In this document: positions 31,465 through 40,942 of the stretch, piece after piece | Layout: the number at the start of each line of letters is the position of its first letter | How positions within the stretch are numbered: the stretch's first letter is position 1 | Assembly (NCBI GenBank): GCA_029959555.1 | Contig: JASCPI010000005.1 | Span: 62,001-126,000, forward strand | Source of the DNA: Lysobacteraceae bacterium PS02065 | GTDB lineage: Bacteria; Pseudomonadota; Gammaproteobacteria; Xanthomonadales; Rhodanobacteraceae | Reading direction: 5' to 3' | Length of the DNA stretch: 64,000 bases | The notes under the pieces: model-generated | What the model was told of the DNA's origin: nothing | The model's database searches: none | What the model saw: only the letters and a program-made list of their open reading frames with translations | Translations under genes and position numbers: made by a program

Positions 31465-34400
31465 TCACGGTGTCGTCGCGACCGATCCGGATGGCAGCCA
31501 CAGTTCGAGGACGCGCGGTGTCGCGCGCAGCGTCGGCGGCAGTGCACGCACGGCGACCTCGCTGCCCGGCGCGAGGAACGCCGGGCCCGCCGCGCGCACG
31601 AGCGCTTCGGCACAGGCGCGGTCGGCCGGGTCGTGCACGAGCAGGGTCGGCTTGCGCCAGCGCGTCGGCGGGTTCGCGCCGCGGCGTTCGGCGCTGCGCA
31701 CGACGTTCTCGACGCCGGGCATGCGCTTGCGCGCCTGCGCCTCGGGCAGCAGCGCCGCCACGCGCGCGACGACGGCCTCGCGCGTGGCCTCGTCGTAGAC
31801 CTGCGTGTAGACGGTGATGCCGCGCTCGTCGAGGCAGGCGGGCAGGCGGGACACGGGTGACGCCGCGCCGATCGGCGACGGCGTGGCGACGGGCACGGGC
31901 GTGGACTCCGGCGTCGGCAACGCGAGCGGTTCCGGCGTCGGCGACACCACGGGCGCGACCGCGACCCGGGTCGGCAGCTGGCCTTCGCAGCCGCGCAGGT
32001 CGAGCGGCCGCGCCCATGTGCTGCGGCAGCTCGGATGCCAGTACGACGGCGCGACATCGGAGACCACGCGCCGTGTGGCACCGCACAGCGTGGTGCCTTG
32101 CGGCGCGGACGCGGCATCGAGCGCACTGCAGTGGCGCGCGAAGGCCTCGATGACGGTGTCGTAGCGCGCCTGCAGCGAGGCCGGCAGCGTCGCGCGGTCG
32201 AGCGCGACGAGGGTCGCGGCGTGCGCGCGCGCAGCGAGTGCGATGCCGGTGGCCGTCGGAGGCAGGCCGTCGAGGTAGCGTTCCGCGTCGGCGACGCTCG
32301 CGACGAGCGCATCGCGGCGTTCGGCCTGCTCCTTGCGGACCTGGTCCACCGCCTGCCACGCCGCGAACAGCAGCGTGCCCGAGGCGCCGATGCCGAGCGT
32401 CGTGCCGAGCGCCGCGGCCGGCACCGCGCGGCGCCAGAACGGCACCTCGCGCTCGACCACGCGCACCACGGGCGTGCGCACGCGTGCGAGCTGGCCCGCA
32501 TCGGCCGGCGCGGGCGCGTTCCAGCCCGGCAGCTTCGCGAGCCAGTCCCCGCGCAGCTGCTGGCCGAGGTCGAAGCCGAGATGCTGGTAGCTCTCCCACT
32601 GCGCCTCGTCGAAGAACTGGTCGCCCGTGCCTTGCTGCGGGAAACCCGGATGGCGCAGCGCGTAGCCGAGCACATCGGCGTCGAGCGCCGCATGCAGGTT
32701 CGGTTTCACCACGACCAGCGTGCCGGTGCGCGGACCGCTTCCGTCGTCGCGGTAGCGGATGCGTGCGAGCAGCACGCCGCGCGCCGAGGTGTTGGCGGCG
32801 AGATCCTCGGGCGACAGCACGGTGAGGTCGTCGCCGTCGAGGCCGAAGCGTTCGACCGCGTCGGCGTGCGTGTGGAACTCGATCTCGGCACCGAAATCGA
32901 TGCGCGCCTTGCGCACGAGGTTGTCGAGGTCGCCGAACTCGAACGCCGGATCGGCGCCCGCGTCGGACAGCACGATGAGGTCGAGGCGCCGGCGCAGCAG
33001 CGGATAGACGCCCGTGTTCTCGAAATGGCCGCCGTCGGAGAGGTACCACCACGGCTGGCGCAGGCCGCCGTATCGCGCGCGTGCTTCGGCGAGCAGCAGG
33101 CGCACCTTCGGCAGCGCGCGCCACGCCCACGTGTCCTTCGCGGCCTTCGTCGTCGCGTCGGTGAACGGGCGGCGCAGCCAGTAGCCGAGCCGCACGCCGA
33201 GGAAGAACAGCGTCATCGCCCAGCCGCTCGACGTATACGAGCCCGCGCCCGGTGCCGCTGCGGCCCCCGAGATCGCGATCCAGCGGCCCAGCGTGCCGAC
33301 CGAGGCATCGCCGTCCAGCGGGCGCACCGCGTCGCGTCCCCATTCGAAGCCGCGTGCGCCGACCGTCAGCATGCAGCCCTTGCGGTCGGCGTTGTAGAGG
33401 TCGCTGGTGTCGTCGCGGGTCTGGTTGAGGCAGGTGTTGACGAGATGGATCGGCCCTCCGCGTACCTCGGGGCGATACGCGCCGAGGTCGACGTCGTCAC
33501 CCGGGATCACGTCGGTGACGCTGTGCACGGCGTCGAGCACGGTCTCGCCCGTGCGCTCGTCGGGCGGTACCGCGGTGGCGCCGCCGGACGTCGTCTGACG
33601 CGTCCGTCCGCTGGCGAAGCGTGAGGGATTGCCGACCGACAGCCACGCCCGCACGAGCCGCGCGCGGTAGAAGCTGTGCAGCGACGAGGCATTGGCGGTC
33701 TGTGCGTGGCGCGCGGTGAGCGCGAGCCAGAGGATCGCGAGGGCGGCGACCACGCCCGCGCGTGCGGGCTCGCCCCAGTCGTCCAGGTTCGCGACCGGTG
33801 GCCCCGCGAACACGAACCACTGCACTAGCGACGCCCAGCCGAGCACGAGCACGCCGGCGAGTGCGAGGCCGAGCAGGTTGAGCGCGCGCGAACGCCAGTC
33901 CAGCCGCGACGCGGTGGCCGCGCTTTCGAGTTTCTGCAGCGGCTCGGCGAGCGCGCGCAGCACGATCAGCGCGACGCCGGTCAGGCCGAGCCCGCCCGAC
34001 AGCGAGGTCCAGAACGTCGAACCACCGGTGCGCGCGAGCATGAGGTTGACCTGCCAGCTCGCCGCATCGAGCACGCCGACGCCAAACAGCACGGCCGCGA
34101 CCACGCTCCAGCGACGCAATGCACGCGTGAGGCGGTTGCGCTCGCGGGCGACGCCGTCGGCATCGCGCGCCGCGCCGCGCACGCGCAGGAACGTGCCGAT
34201 GTAGCGCACGAGTGCACCACCGGCCGCGAGCATCGCGGCGAGGCCGATGAGGCCCGCATCGAGTGCGACGAAGCCCACGGCCGCCCATGCGGTCAGCGCG
34301 GCGAGCACGACCAGCACGAACGCGTCGCGAGCACCCGGTCCAGCCCGCGTCGCGGGTTGCCCGGCCCGCGCATCCGAGCCGTCGCGTGCGATCCAGTAGG

Positions 34401-35043
34401 CGAGGATCGCGCCGGGAGCACCGGCCAGCCACACGAGTGCGGCGATGATCCACCAGGCCGAGGCGATGCCGGGCCAGGTCGCCGCGGGAATCCAGCCCCA
34501 TTCGTTCTGCACGAGGTGCGGCAGCACGACCGCGACGCCGACCAGCAGCGCGACGAACGCGAACTCGATGTGCACGGCGAGCCAGGCGCGCAGGAACGTC
34601 ACCACGGCCATGCCGAGGTCGCGCGAACCACCCGGGCTCAGGTAGCGGCCGTTGCGGCGCAGCCACCACATGACCAGCGAATCGGTGCGCGCGAGCGCCT
34701 TCTCCGCACGGTCGATGCCGACCGAACCGATCAGACGGCCGAGCATGCCGCCCGTGAAGCCGCCGCCGGACACGGTCGACAGGTAATCGAAGCGGCGCAG
34801 CAGGCCGTTCGCGGCGAGCCCGCGCACGAGGCCGAGGCTGAAGGTCGCGCTGCGGATGCCGCCGCCCGACAAGGCGAGGCCGATGCGGGTCGCCGGCGGC
34901 AGACCGTCGGAAAACGCCTCGCGACGGCGTGCGGCGATCGCCTCGTTCTCGTCGGCCAGACGTGCTTCGAATCCGCCTGGCGCGGATCCGCCCTCGTTCG
35001 CGTCGGATGGCCTCGACGGCACCGCGTGCTGCTGCTCGTCCAT
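31465..35043 (-). CDS. Large membrane patatin-like phospholipase
   Basis: A 1192-residue patatin-family protein. The oxyanion loop GGGIRSATF is at 60-68. The nucleophile Ser92 lies in STVSGGG (GxSxG variant), and the catalytic Asp is in [12 protein letters not shown]. Between Ser and Asp lies an insertion of several hundred residues with about seven predicted transmembrane helices. After the catalytic domain come another hydrophobic helix ([21 protein letters not shown]), a helical region, a Pro/Thr-rich linker, and a C-terminal domain of about 120 residues ([23 protein letters not shown] ... VLELWLPSG) that I do not recognise. It would act as an acyl hydrolase at the inner membrane. The start is ATG 35043. 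Confidence 0.85.
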   Translation of the reverse strand: MDEQQHAVPSRPSDANEGGSAPGGFEARLADENEAIAARRREAFSDGLPPATRIGLALSGGGIRSATFSLGLVRGLAANGLLRRFDYLSTVSGGGFTGGMLGRLIGSVGIDRAEKALARTDSLVMWWLRRNGRYLSPGGSRDLGMAVVTFLRAWLAVHIEFAFVALLVGVAVVLPHLVQNEWGWIPAATWPGIASAWWIIAALVWLAGAPGAILAYWIARDGSDARAGQPATRAGPGARDAFVLVVLAALTAWAAVGFVALDAGLIGLAAMLAAGGALVRYIGTFLRVRGAARDADGVARERNRLTRALRRWSVVAAVLFGVGVLDAASWQVNLMLARTGGSTFWTSLSGGLGLTGVALIVLRALAEPLQKLESAATASRLDWRSRALNLLGLALAGVLVLGWASLVQWFVFAGPPVANLDDWGEPARAGVVAALAILWLALTARHAQTANASSLHSFYRARLVRAWLSVGNPSRFASGRTRQTTSGGATAVPPDERTGETVLDAVHSVTDVIPGDDVDLGAYRPEVRGGPIHLVNTCLNQTRDDTSDLYNADRKGCMLTVGARGFEWGRDAVRPLDGDASVGTLGRWIAISGAAAAPGAGSYTSSGWAMTLFFLGVRLGYWLRRPFTDATTKAAKDTWAWRALPKVRLLLAEARARYGGLRQPWWYLSDGGHFENTGVYPLLRRRLDLIVLSDAGADPAFEFGDLDNLVRKARIDFGAEIEFHTHADAVERFGLDGDDLTVLSPEDLAANTSARGVLLARIRYRDDGSGPRTGTLVVVKPNLHAALDADVLGYALRHPGFPQQGTGDQFFDEAQWESYQHLGFDLGQQLRGDWLAKLPGWNAPAPADAGQLARVRTPVVRVVEREVPFWRRAVPAAALGTTLGIGASGTLLFAAWQAVDQVRKEQAERRDALVASVADAERYLDGLPPTATGIALAARAHAATLVALDRATLPASLQARYDTVIEAFARHCSALDAASAPQGTTLCGATRRVVSDVAPSYWHPSCRSTWARPLDLRGCEGQLPTRVAVAPVVSPTPEPLALPTPESTPVPVATPSPIGAASPVSRLPACLDERGITVYTQVYDEATREAVVARVAALLPEAQARKRMPGVENVVRSAERRGANPPTRWRKPTLLVHDPADRACAEALVRAAGPAFLAPGSEVAVRALPPTLRATPRVLELWLPSGSVATTP

Positions 35044-35196
35044 GGGGCAGGCTCCGCCATCGGCGTCGGTGCCGGGCCCGCGTATCGTGCGCCGATCGCG
35101 GCCGGAATCCCACCGTGGCGCGACCTCCGGCATGCGGCCTGCGTGGCGCGACCGGCTAGCATCGCGCCTCCGTCCCGCCCACCCGGAGCCCCGCCG

Positions 35197-36210
35197 ATGA
35201 CGCCGATCGACCTGCGCAGCGACACCGTGACCCGACCGACGCCGGCGATGCGCGCGGCGATGGCCGCGGCCGAGGTCGGCGACGACGTCTACGGCGAGGA
35301 TCCGACCGTCACGGCGCTCGAGGCGCGCGTCGCGCGCGAGCTCGGTTTCGAGGCGGCCGTGTTCATGCCGAGCGGCACGCAGGCCAACCTCGCCGCGCTG
35401 CTCGCGCACTGCCAGCGCGGCGACGAGTACCTCGTCGGCATGGAGGCGCACACCTACAAGTTCGAAGGCGGCGGTGCGGCCGTGCTCGGCTCGATCCAGC
35501 CGCAGCCGATCGTGCACGCGGCCGACGGCAGCCTGCCGCTCGACGTGCTCGAGCGCTCCGTCAAACCGGACGACGCGCACTTCGCGCGCACGCGCCTGCT
35601 CGCGCTCGAGAACACCTGGCATGGCCGCGTGCTGCCGGCCGACTACGTCGCTGCGGCGACGGCGTGGGCGCGCGGCAAGGGGCTGGCCTGCCATCTCGAC
35701 GGCGCGCGCCTGTTCAACGCGGCGGTCGCGAGCGGTGTCGCACCGGCCGAACTCGCGGCACCGTTCGACAGCGTCTCGGTGTGCCTCTCCAAGGGTCTCG
35801 GCGCGCCGGTCGGATCGGTGCTGGCCGGCCGTGCCGAGGTCGTCGCCTCGGCACGGCGCTGGCGCAAGATGCTCGGCGGCGGTCTGCGCCAGTCGGGCCT
35901 GCTCGCCGCGGCGGCGCTGCATGCGCTCGATCATCATGTCGCGCGCCTCGCCGACGACCATGCGCGTGCCGGCCGCCTCGCCGAGGGCCTGAGACGTGTC
36001 GGCGGCGTCGACGTGCTCGGCCACCACACCAACATGGTGTTCGTCGCGGTGCCGGCCGATCGCCTGCGCGCGCTCGACGCGCACCTGCGTGGCGCCGGAG
36101 TCGTCGCGAGCATCGGCTACCTGCCGAGCGTGCGCCTCGTGACCCATCTCGACATCGACGACGACGGCATCGAACGCGCGATCGAGGCCTTCGGCACGTT
36201 CTTCCGCTGA
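35197..36210 (+). CDS. ltaE: Low-specificity L-threonine aldolase
   Basis: PLP-dependent cleavage of L-threonine or allo-threonine to glycine and acetaldehyde. The 337-residue product is a fold-type I enzyme with [16 protein letters not shown] at the N-terminus, [37 protein letters not shown] (PLP-binding Asp/Arg) and the Schiff-base lysine in [12 protein letters not shown]. The first ATG of the conserved N-terminus is used. It is divergent from the patatin gene across 153 bases. Confidence 0.96.
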   Translation: MTPIDLRSDTVTRPTPAMRAAMAAAEVGDDVYGEDPTVTALEARVARELGFEAAVFMPSGTQANLAALLAHCQRGDEYLVGMEAHTYKFEGGGAAVLGSIQPQPIVHAADGSLPLDVLERSVKPDDAHFARTRLLALENTWHGRVLPADYVAAATAWARGKGLACHLDGARLFNAAVASGVAPAELAAPFDSVSVCLSKGLGAPVGSVLAGRAEVVASARRWRKMLGGGLRQSGLLAAAALHALDHHVARLADDHARAGRLAEGLRRVGGVDVLGHHTNMVFVAVPADRLRALDAHLRGAGVVASIGYLPSVRLVTHLDIDDDGIERAIEAFGTFFR

Positions 36211-36222
36211 GGCCGTCTCGCC

Positions 36223-36228
36223 TATACT
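36223..36228 (+). promoter_or_regulatory. Candidate -10 for a leaderless octaheme cytochrome transcript
   Basis: TATACT six bases before ATG 36235, the same spacing as in front of xth. Initiation would fall at or next to the start codon. No Shine-Dalgarno occurs between. Confidence 0.4.
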
Positions 36229-36234
36229 GGGCGC

Positions 36235-37833
36235 ATGTCGAAGAAACGCCGCAAGCAGGGGGCTGCGGCGCCTTCAGGCGCTGCCACGCCCCCCGCCAGC
36301 CACGCTCCGGATCCGTCCGCACCCGTACCGCCGCGCCGCCGCCGCCTGTGGCCGTGGCTGGCCGGTTTCGTCGTGGTGTTCGCGCTCGTGTTCGGCTGGA
36401 GCTGGTGGAGTGCCGAGCAGTTCGACGCGCGCTTCGACGCCTCGTTCGTCGGCTCGCAGACCTGCGGCGAGTGCCACACGCTCGTGCACGCGCAGTGGGA
36501 GGTCTCGCCGCACGCGAACATGCTGCGTGATCCGAGCCAGCAGTCGGTGGTCGGCAACTTCAAGGACGGCGAGTTCCGGCTGCCGCCCGAGAGCCCCGAT
36601 CCGCTGCGCGGCGAAGTCGTCGCGCGCACCTACATGCGCGGCGGCGCCTACTTCATGGCGATCCGTCACCCCACAGAGGACCGCTTCGTCGAGTTCCCGA
36701 TCACCAAGGTGGTCGGCTACCAGTACCGCCAGGAATACCTGACGCCCGAACCGGGCGGCGTCATGCGCCGCTTGCCGCTGCAGTGGTCGACCGCGACCGG
36801 ATCGTACTTTCCGTACTGGAACGTGCAGGAAGGCAGCCCGCAGAGCGTCGCCGACCTGTGGGAGCAGATGACCACGCTGCATTCGGCGTGGAACCTGTAC
36901 TGCGCGCGCTGCCACGTGACCGACCTCGACATCGTCGCCAAGAACCCGTCGCACACGCGGGCGCAGGTGCGCTGGCACGAGGACGGCATCACTTGCGAGG
37001 CCTGCCACGGCCCGGGCAGCCTGCATTCGGAGTACATGAAGTCGAGCGCGGCGAACCGCCTCGCGATGTGGGTGCAGAACCACCTCAAGGGCCGGCCGGT
37101 CGCCTACATCGCCAGCGCCGCCAAGCTGCCCAAGGGCCAGTCGCTGTCGGTGTGCGCGCGCTGCCACGGCGCCGACATCTTCGCCGCGAATTACGACGTC
37201 TACCGCACGTTCCAGCCCGGCTACAGCCTCGAGGGTCGCATCAACGACCTGTCGGACTACTTCTTCCAGACCCCGCTCACGCCGGGCCGCAAGGACGCCA
37301 CGGTCGAGGTCTGGGACAACGGCCGCCCGCGCGGCATCGGCATGATGTTCCGTTCGTTCGTCGAATCCTCGTGCTACGCCAAGGACGAGGTGCGCTGTTA
37401 CGACTGCCACAACCCGCACGACAACAAGCGCGAGGCCGTGCCCGGCCGCCTGACCGCCTCGGCCGGCTCGAACGCCTACTGCACCGAATGCCATGCCGAC
37501 ATCGCGAAGGCACCCGACGCGCACACGAAGCACGCCGGCGGCACGCCGGGCAGTTTCTGCTACGACTGCCACATGCCGTGGCACATCACCAAGCTCAACC
37601 GCGGCATCTGGGAGCGCGCGCGCACGCACGAGATGAGCTCGATCCCGAACCCGCAGGACAGCGTCAAGTTCGGCCTCGAGAAGGCACCGAACGCGTGCAC
37701 GGACTGCCACAAGCCCGAGGGGCCGGAATGGGCCGTCGACGTCATGGAACGCTGGTGGCCGGGTTCGACGAAGCGAACCCACACCTACCGCACGCCGACC
37801 GGTTTCGTCGAGCCGCCCGCGGTACGCCACTGA
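36235..37833 (+). CDS. Membrane-anchored octaheme cytochrome c
   Basis: A 532-residue multiheme c-type cytochrome with eight CXXCH sites at 77, 223, 254, 307, 388, 416, 442 and 488. A Pro/Ala-rich cytosolic N-terminus is followed by one transmembrane anchor (about 38-58), so the heme domain is periplasmic. About 140 heme-free residues separate heme 1 from heme 2. The arrangement resembles cytochrome c554 and other electron-transfer multihemes; no hydroxylamine-oxidoreductase cross-link or Lys-ligated nitrite-reductase site (CXXCK) is seen. Partner genes for a respiratory complex are absent next to it. Function is probably electron transfer or reduction of an unidentified acceptor. Confidence 0.9.
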   Translation: MSKKRRKQGAAAPSGAATPPASHAPDPSAPVPPRRRRLWPWLAGFVVVFALVFGWSWWSAEQFDARFDASFVGSQTCGECHTLVHAQWEVSPHANMLRDPSQQSVVGNFKDGEFRLPPESPDPLRGEVVARTYMRGGAYFMAIRHPTEDRFVEFPITKVVGYQYRQEYLTPEPGGVMRRLPLQWSTATGSYFPYWNVQEGSPQSVADLWEQMTTLHSAWNLYCARCHVTDLDIVAKNPSHTRAQVRWHEDGITCEACHGPGSLHSEYMKSSAANRLAMWVQNHLKGRPVAYIASAAKLPKGQSLSVCARCHGADIFAANYDVYRTFQPGYSLEGRINDLSDYFFQTPLTPGRKDATVEVWDNGRPRGIGMMFRSFVESSCYAKDEVRCYDCHNPHDNKREAVPGRLTASAGSNAYCTECHADIAKAPDAHTKHAGGTPGSFCYDCHMPWHITKLNRGIWERARTHEMSSIPNPQDSVKFGLEKAPNACTDCHKPEGPEWAVDVMERWWPGSTKRTHTYRTPTGFVEPPAVRH

Positions 37834-37898
37834 GTTCGGACATTTAGACGTCGATACGCTACAGTGGCGCGACCCATGTTGCGGAGCAGCATCCACCG

Positions 37899-38660
37899 GT
37901 GTCGCGCCTCCTCGTCTTCCAGCACGTCGCCGCCGAGCCGCTCGGCACGCTCGACCCGCTGATCCGTCGGCGCGGCCACCGCGTCAAGTTCGTCAACTTC
38001 GAGCGCCAGCCCGACGCCGAGCCGCGCGTGGACCGCTACGACGGCCTGGTCGTGCTCGGCGGCCCGATGAACGTCGAGGACCAGCACGCGCGCCCGCATC
38101 TGCGTACCGAGATGCAGGTGATCGAGACGGCGTTGAAACAGGGCAAGCCCGTGCTCGGCATCTGCCTCGGCGCGCAGCTGCTCGCCCACGTGCTCGGTGC
38201 GCCGGTGCGCCGCAACGACACCTCGGAGATCGGCTGGTACGACGTCGCCGCGACCGAGGACGGGCGCCGCGACGGCGTGCTCGGCGGACTCGGCGCGCTC
38301 GCGCCGGTGTTCCAGTGGCACAGCTACACGTTCGGCATCCCGCATGGCGCCGAGCACCTCGCGCGCTCGGCGACCTGCGAGAACCAGGCGTTCCGCTACG
38401 GCGGCAACGCCTACGGATTCCAGTTCCACCTCGAGATGAACCGCCCGCTGGTCGAGCGCTGGCTCGGCCTGCCGCACTACCTCGCCGACCTCGTCGCGGC
38501 ACGCCTCGGCCACGATGCCGACGCGATCCGCGCGCGCACCGACGAGCACATCGATGCGATGCAGGCGCGTGCCGACACCGTGTTCAACGGCTTCCTCGAT
38601 CTCGTCGGGCCTGCGCGCGCGGCCACCGTCGGCGGAGAGCGCGAGGCCTTGCGCGCCTGA
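37899..38660 (+). CDS. GMP-synthase-like class I glutamine amidotransferase
   Basis: A 253-residue stand-alone class I glutamine amidotransferase (GATase1). The nucleophile Cys is in GICLGAQLLAHVLG, and the His/Glu pair is in GFQFHLEM. LVVLGGPMNVEDQ forms the oxyanion region. Related proteins are annotated as GMP-synthase-like GATases, and some hydrolyse gamma-glutamyl compounds. No synthetase partner adjoins it. The GTG start at 37899 has weak upstream ribosome signals. Confidence 0.9.
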   Translation: MSRLLVFQHVAAEPLGTLDPLIRRRGHRVKFVNFERQPDAEPRVDRYDGLVVLGGPMNVEDQHARPHLRTEMQVIETALKQGKPVLGICLGAQLLAHVLGAPVRRNDTSEIGWYDVAATEDGRRDGVLGGLGALAPVFQWHSYTFGIPHGAEHLARSATCENQAFRYGGNAYGFQFHLEMNRPLVERWLGLPHYLADLVAARLGHDADAIRARTDEHIDAMQARADTVFNGFLDLVGPARAATVGGEREALRA

Positions 38661-38690
38661 CGCAGCCCGCGATGACGTCGCGGGCTGCGT
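38660..38690. terminator. Bidirectional hairpin between convergent genes
   Basis: ACGCAGCCCGCGA (38660-38672) pairs perfectly with TCGCGGGCTGCGT (38678-38690) around five bases. It lies exactly between the GATase stop and the S10 peptidase stop. No T-run follows on either strand. Confidence 0.6.
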
Positions 38691-38709
38691 GTCCAGAGCC
38701 TGCGCCGCG

Positions 38710-40206
38710 TCAGCGCGCCTTCGTGACGAACGCGTGCAGCTCGCGCGAGAGCTTCTCGAGCGAGGCCGGATGGCTGTACATCATGTGGCCGGCCTCGTAA
38801 TAGCTCATCGAGACGTTGGCGCGCAGCTCGGGTTCGAGGCCGAGGTGGTCGAACGTGTACTCGGTCGCGAAGAACGGCGTGGCGAGGTCGTAGTAGCCGT
38901 TGGCGACGTGCACGCGCAGGTGCGGGTTGCGGCTCATCGCCGAGCGCAGGCTCTCGCCGACGTCGAGGTAGCCGTGGCCGCCCCACTTCCACGCACGGCC
39001 CGGTTCGCCGCTCAGGATCTCGTAGGTGCGGTCCTCGGCGTAGCCCAGTTCGCGGCCGACGTAGTCGTTGAGCACGGCCGTATAGGGCCCGAGGATCGCC
39101 GTGTACGACGGATCGGTGTCGAAGCGCTCGCCGGCCGCGTCGGCGTCGATGCCGCGGTAGCGGCTGTCGAGGCGGCCGACCGAGCGGCGCTGGTCGCGCA
39201 GCAGCTCCTTGGTGAAGCGCTGGATGCTCGGACGCAGGTTGGTGCGCTCGACGAATTCGGCGCTGGTGCCGATGAACGCGGCGACCCTGGCCGCGACCTC
39301 GCGCTGGCGATCGGCCGGCAGGCGCGATCCGAGCATGAGGGCGGCCGCGTACTCGCCCTCGGCGAAACGTCGCGCGTCGGCGAGGAAGGCCTCGAGCGGC
39401 GGCTTCGACGGAATGCGGTCGTGGTACCACGCGGTCGCCGCATAGGTCGGCAGGAACGTGATGTACGGCAGGTCGTTGCCGCTGTCGAAGCGTGCGGTCT
39501 GGAAGTTGAGGATCGACGAGATCAGCATGACGCCGTCGAAGAACATGCCCTCGCGTTCCTGCAGGTGGGCGACGAGGCCGGCCGCGCGCGTGGTGCCGTA
39601 GCTCTCGCCGGCGAGGAACTTCGGGCTGTTCCAGCGTTTGGCGCGCACGGTCCACAGGCGGATGAACTCGCCGACCGATTCGACATCCTCCTTGACCCCG
39701 TAGAACTCCTCGGCCTTGGCGTCGCCGAGCGCGCGGCTGTAGCCGGTGCCGACCGGGTCGATGAACACGAGGTCGCTCGCGTCGAGCAGGCTCCAGGCGT
39801 TGTCGGTGAGCGTGTACGGCGCAGGCGCGGGCTGCACCGCGTCGGCGAACGCGACACGGCGAGGTCCGATGACGCCGAGATGCAGCCACACCGACGACGA
39901 GCCGGGGCCGCCGTTGAACACGTAGGTCACGGGGCGCGTCGCCGCATCGCGCACGCCGTCGCGCACGTAGGCGACATGGAACACCTCGGCGCGCGGCTTG
40001 CCGGCCTTGTCCTTGATCACGAGCGTGCCCGCGGTCGCCGTGTAGGCGATGCGCTGGCCACGGATCGTGACCGACGCCTTGTGCGTGCTCGAGCGTTCGG
40101 CGACGACGGACTCGCCCGCTTTGGTGTCGGCCTTGCCTGCGGGCGCTTCGGCGGCGATCGCGCCGAGCGGCAGCAATGCGGCGAGCAGCCATTGGAGATG
40201 GCGCAT
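38710..40206 (-). CDS. Secreted S10-like serine carboxypeptidase
   Basis: A 498-residue exported alpha/beta hydrolase of the S10 carboxypeptidase type. The signal peptide is WLLAALLPLGAIA at the N-terminus. The substrate-carboxylate motif NGGPGSSS is present. Nucleophile Ser is in GESYGT, Asp in NGYYDLATP and His in EAGHMMY. LVFIDPVGTGYSRAL is also family-typical. ATG 40206 is chosen over an upstream in-frame ATG (40266) because it starts the signal peptide and has GGAAGGGG upstream. Probably removes C-terminal residues from peptides in the periplasm or outside the cell. Confidence 0.9.
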   Translation of the reverse strand: MRHLQWLLAALLPLGAIAAEAPAGKADTKAGESVVAERSSTHKASVTIRGQRIAYTATAGTLVIKDKAGKPRAEVFHVAYVRDGVRDAATRPVTYVFNGGPGSSSVWLHLGVIGPRRVAFADAVQPAPAPYTLTDNAWSLLDASDLVFIDPVGTGYSRALGDAKAEEFYGVKEDVESVGEFIRLWTVRAKRWNSPKFLAGESYGTTRAAGLVAHLQEREGMFFDGVMLISSILNFQTARFDSGNDLPYITFLPTYAATAWYHDRIPSKPPLEAFLADARRFAEGEYAAALMLGSRLPADRQREVAARVAAFIGTSAEFVERTNLRPSIQRFTKELLRDQRRSVGRLDSRYRGIDADAAGERFDTDPSYTAILGPYTAVLNDYVGRELGYAEDRTYEILSGEPGRAWKWGGHGYLDVGESLRSAMSRNPHLRVHVANGYYDLATPFFATEYTFDHLGLEPELRANVSMSYYEAGHMMYSHPASLEKLSRELHAFVTKAR

Positions 40207-40305
40207 CGGGGTTCCCCTTCCGGTATCGAAAGGGGATGTATCGGCGAGTCGGCCGCGCACGGTCAAGTGTCGGGGGGCACAAGGGCCCGTGCGCGGCCGG
40301 GAAAC

Positions 40306-40848
40306 TCAGTCGCGCGAGGCCTGAGTGCGCGCGCGCAGGCCGATCACGCCGAGCAGGGCGACGAGCAGGCCGAGCATCGGCCAGGAACCGACCGGCAGCG
40401 CGACCGACTCGACCGGCGTGCCGGCGAGGTTGGTCATCGTGAAGTCGACCGAGGCGATGACGCCTTGCGGCTGCGGCGTCGACTTGCCGCCGAACACGGC
40501 CGCCGCGCGGATCACGTAGGTGCCGGGCTCGTTGCCGGCGGTGGCCTCCGCCGAGATCAGGCCATCGGTGTCGGTCGATCCGGCCAGTGCGACGACACTG
40601 CCGTCGGCAGTGCCCGACGGAACGGTGAAGAACTCGATCTCCTGCCCTGCGACCGGCACGCCCTTGCCGTCGGTGACGCGCACGACCAGCTGCGCCGGGA
40701 ATGGCGTGCCGACCAGAGTGGACTGCGGATTGCCCGAGACGATCGAGACGGTAAGCGACTGGGCGTGTGCCGACAGCGCGAGGAACGAGGCGGCCAGCAG
40801 CACGAGCACGCTGGCGAGACGCGGGCGAAGCGAGGACAGGGACGGCAT
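40306..40848 (-). CDS. Secreted Ig-like (Big_1) protein with IPTL-CTERM-like tail
   Basis: A 180-residue exported protein. The signal peptide is about residues 1-29 (ending AHAQ). One invasin/intimin-type Ig-like domain occupies about 35-140 (VVRVTDGKGVPVAGQEIEFF, STDTDGLISAEATAGNEPGTYVI). The C-terminus has VALPVGSWPMLGLL followed by a hydrophobic helix and Arg residues, matching the layout of IPTL/PEP-CTERM-like sorting signals (Pro-aromatic-TM-basic). It could be anchored and then processed at the cell surface. It follows the FG-GAP gene by 94 bases and may share its transcript. No exosortase gene is in the window. Confidence 0.78.
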   Translation of the reverse strand: MPSLSSLRPRLASVLVLLAASFLALSAHAQSLTVSIVSGNPQSTLVGTPFPAQLVVRVTDGKGVPVAGQEIEFFTVPSGTADGSVVALAGSTDTDGLISAEATAGNEPGTYVIRAAAVFGGKSTPQPQGVIASVDFTMTNLAGTPVESVALPVGSWPMLGLLVALLGVIGLRARTQASRD

Positions 40849-40942
40849 GGAACACTCCTGGTTCGGGAACGGAGGGCGCGCGACAGGCGGGCCTGCGGCA
40901 GGACACCCGGGACGGCGCGGGTTCCCGCCACACCGACGTGCG

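Noticed and set aside
35044..36147. N-terminal extension of the patatin frame
   Set aside because: Antisense to ltaE; the patatin product starts sensibly at ATG 35043.
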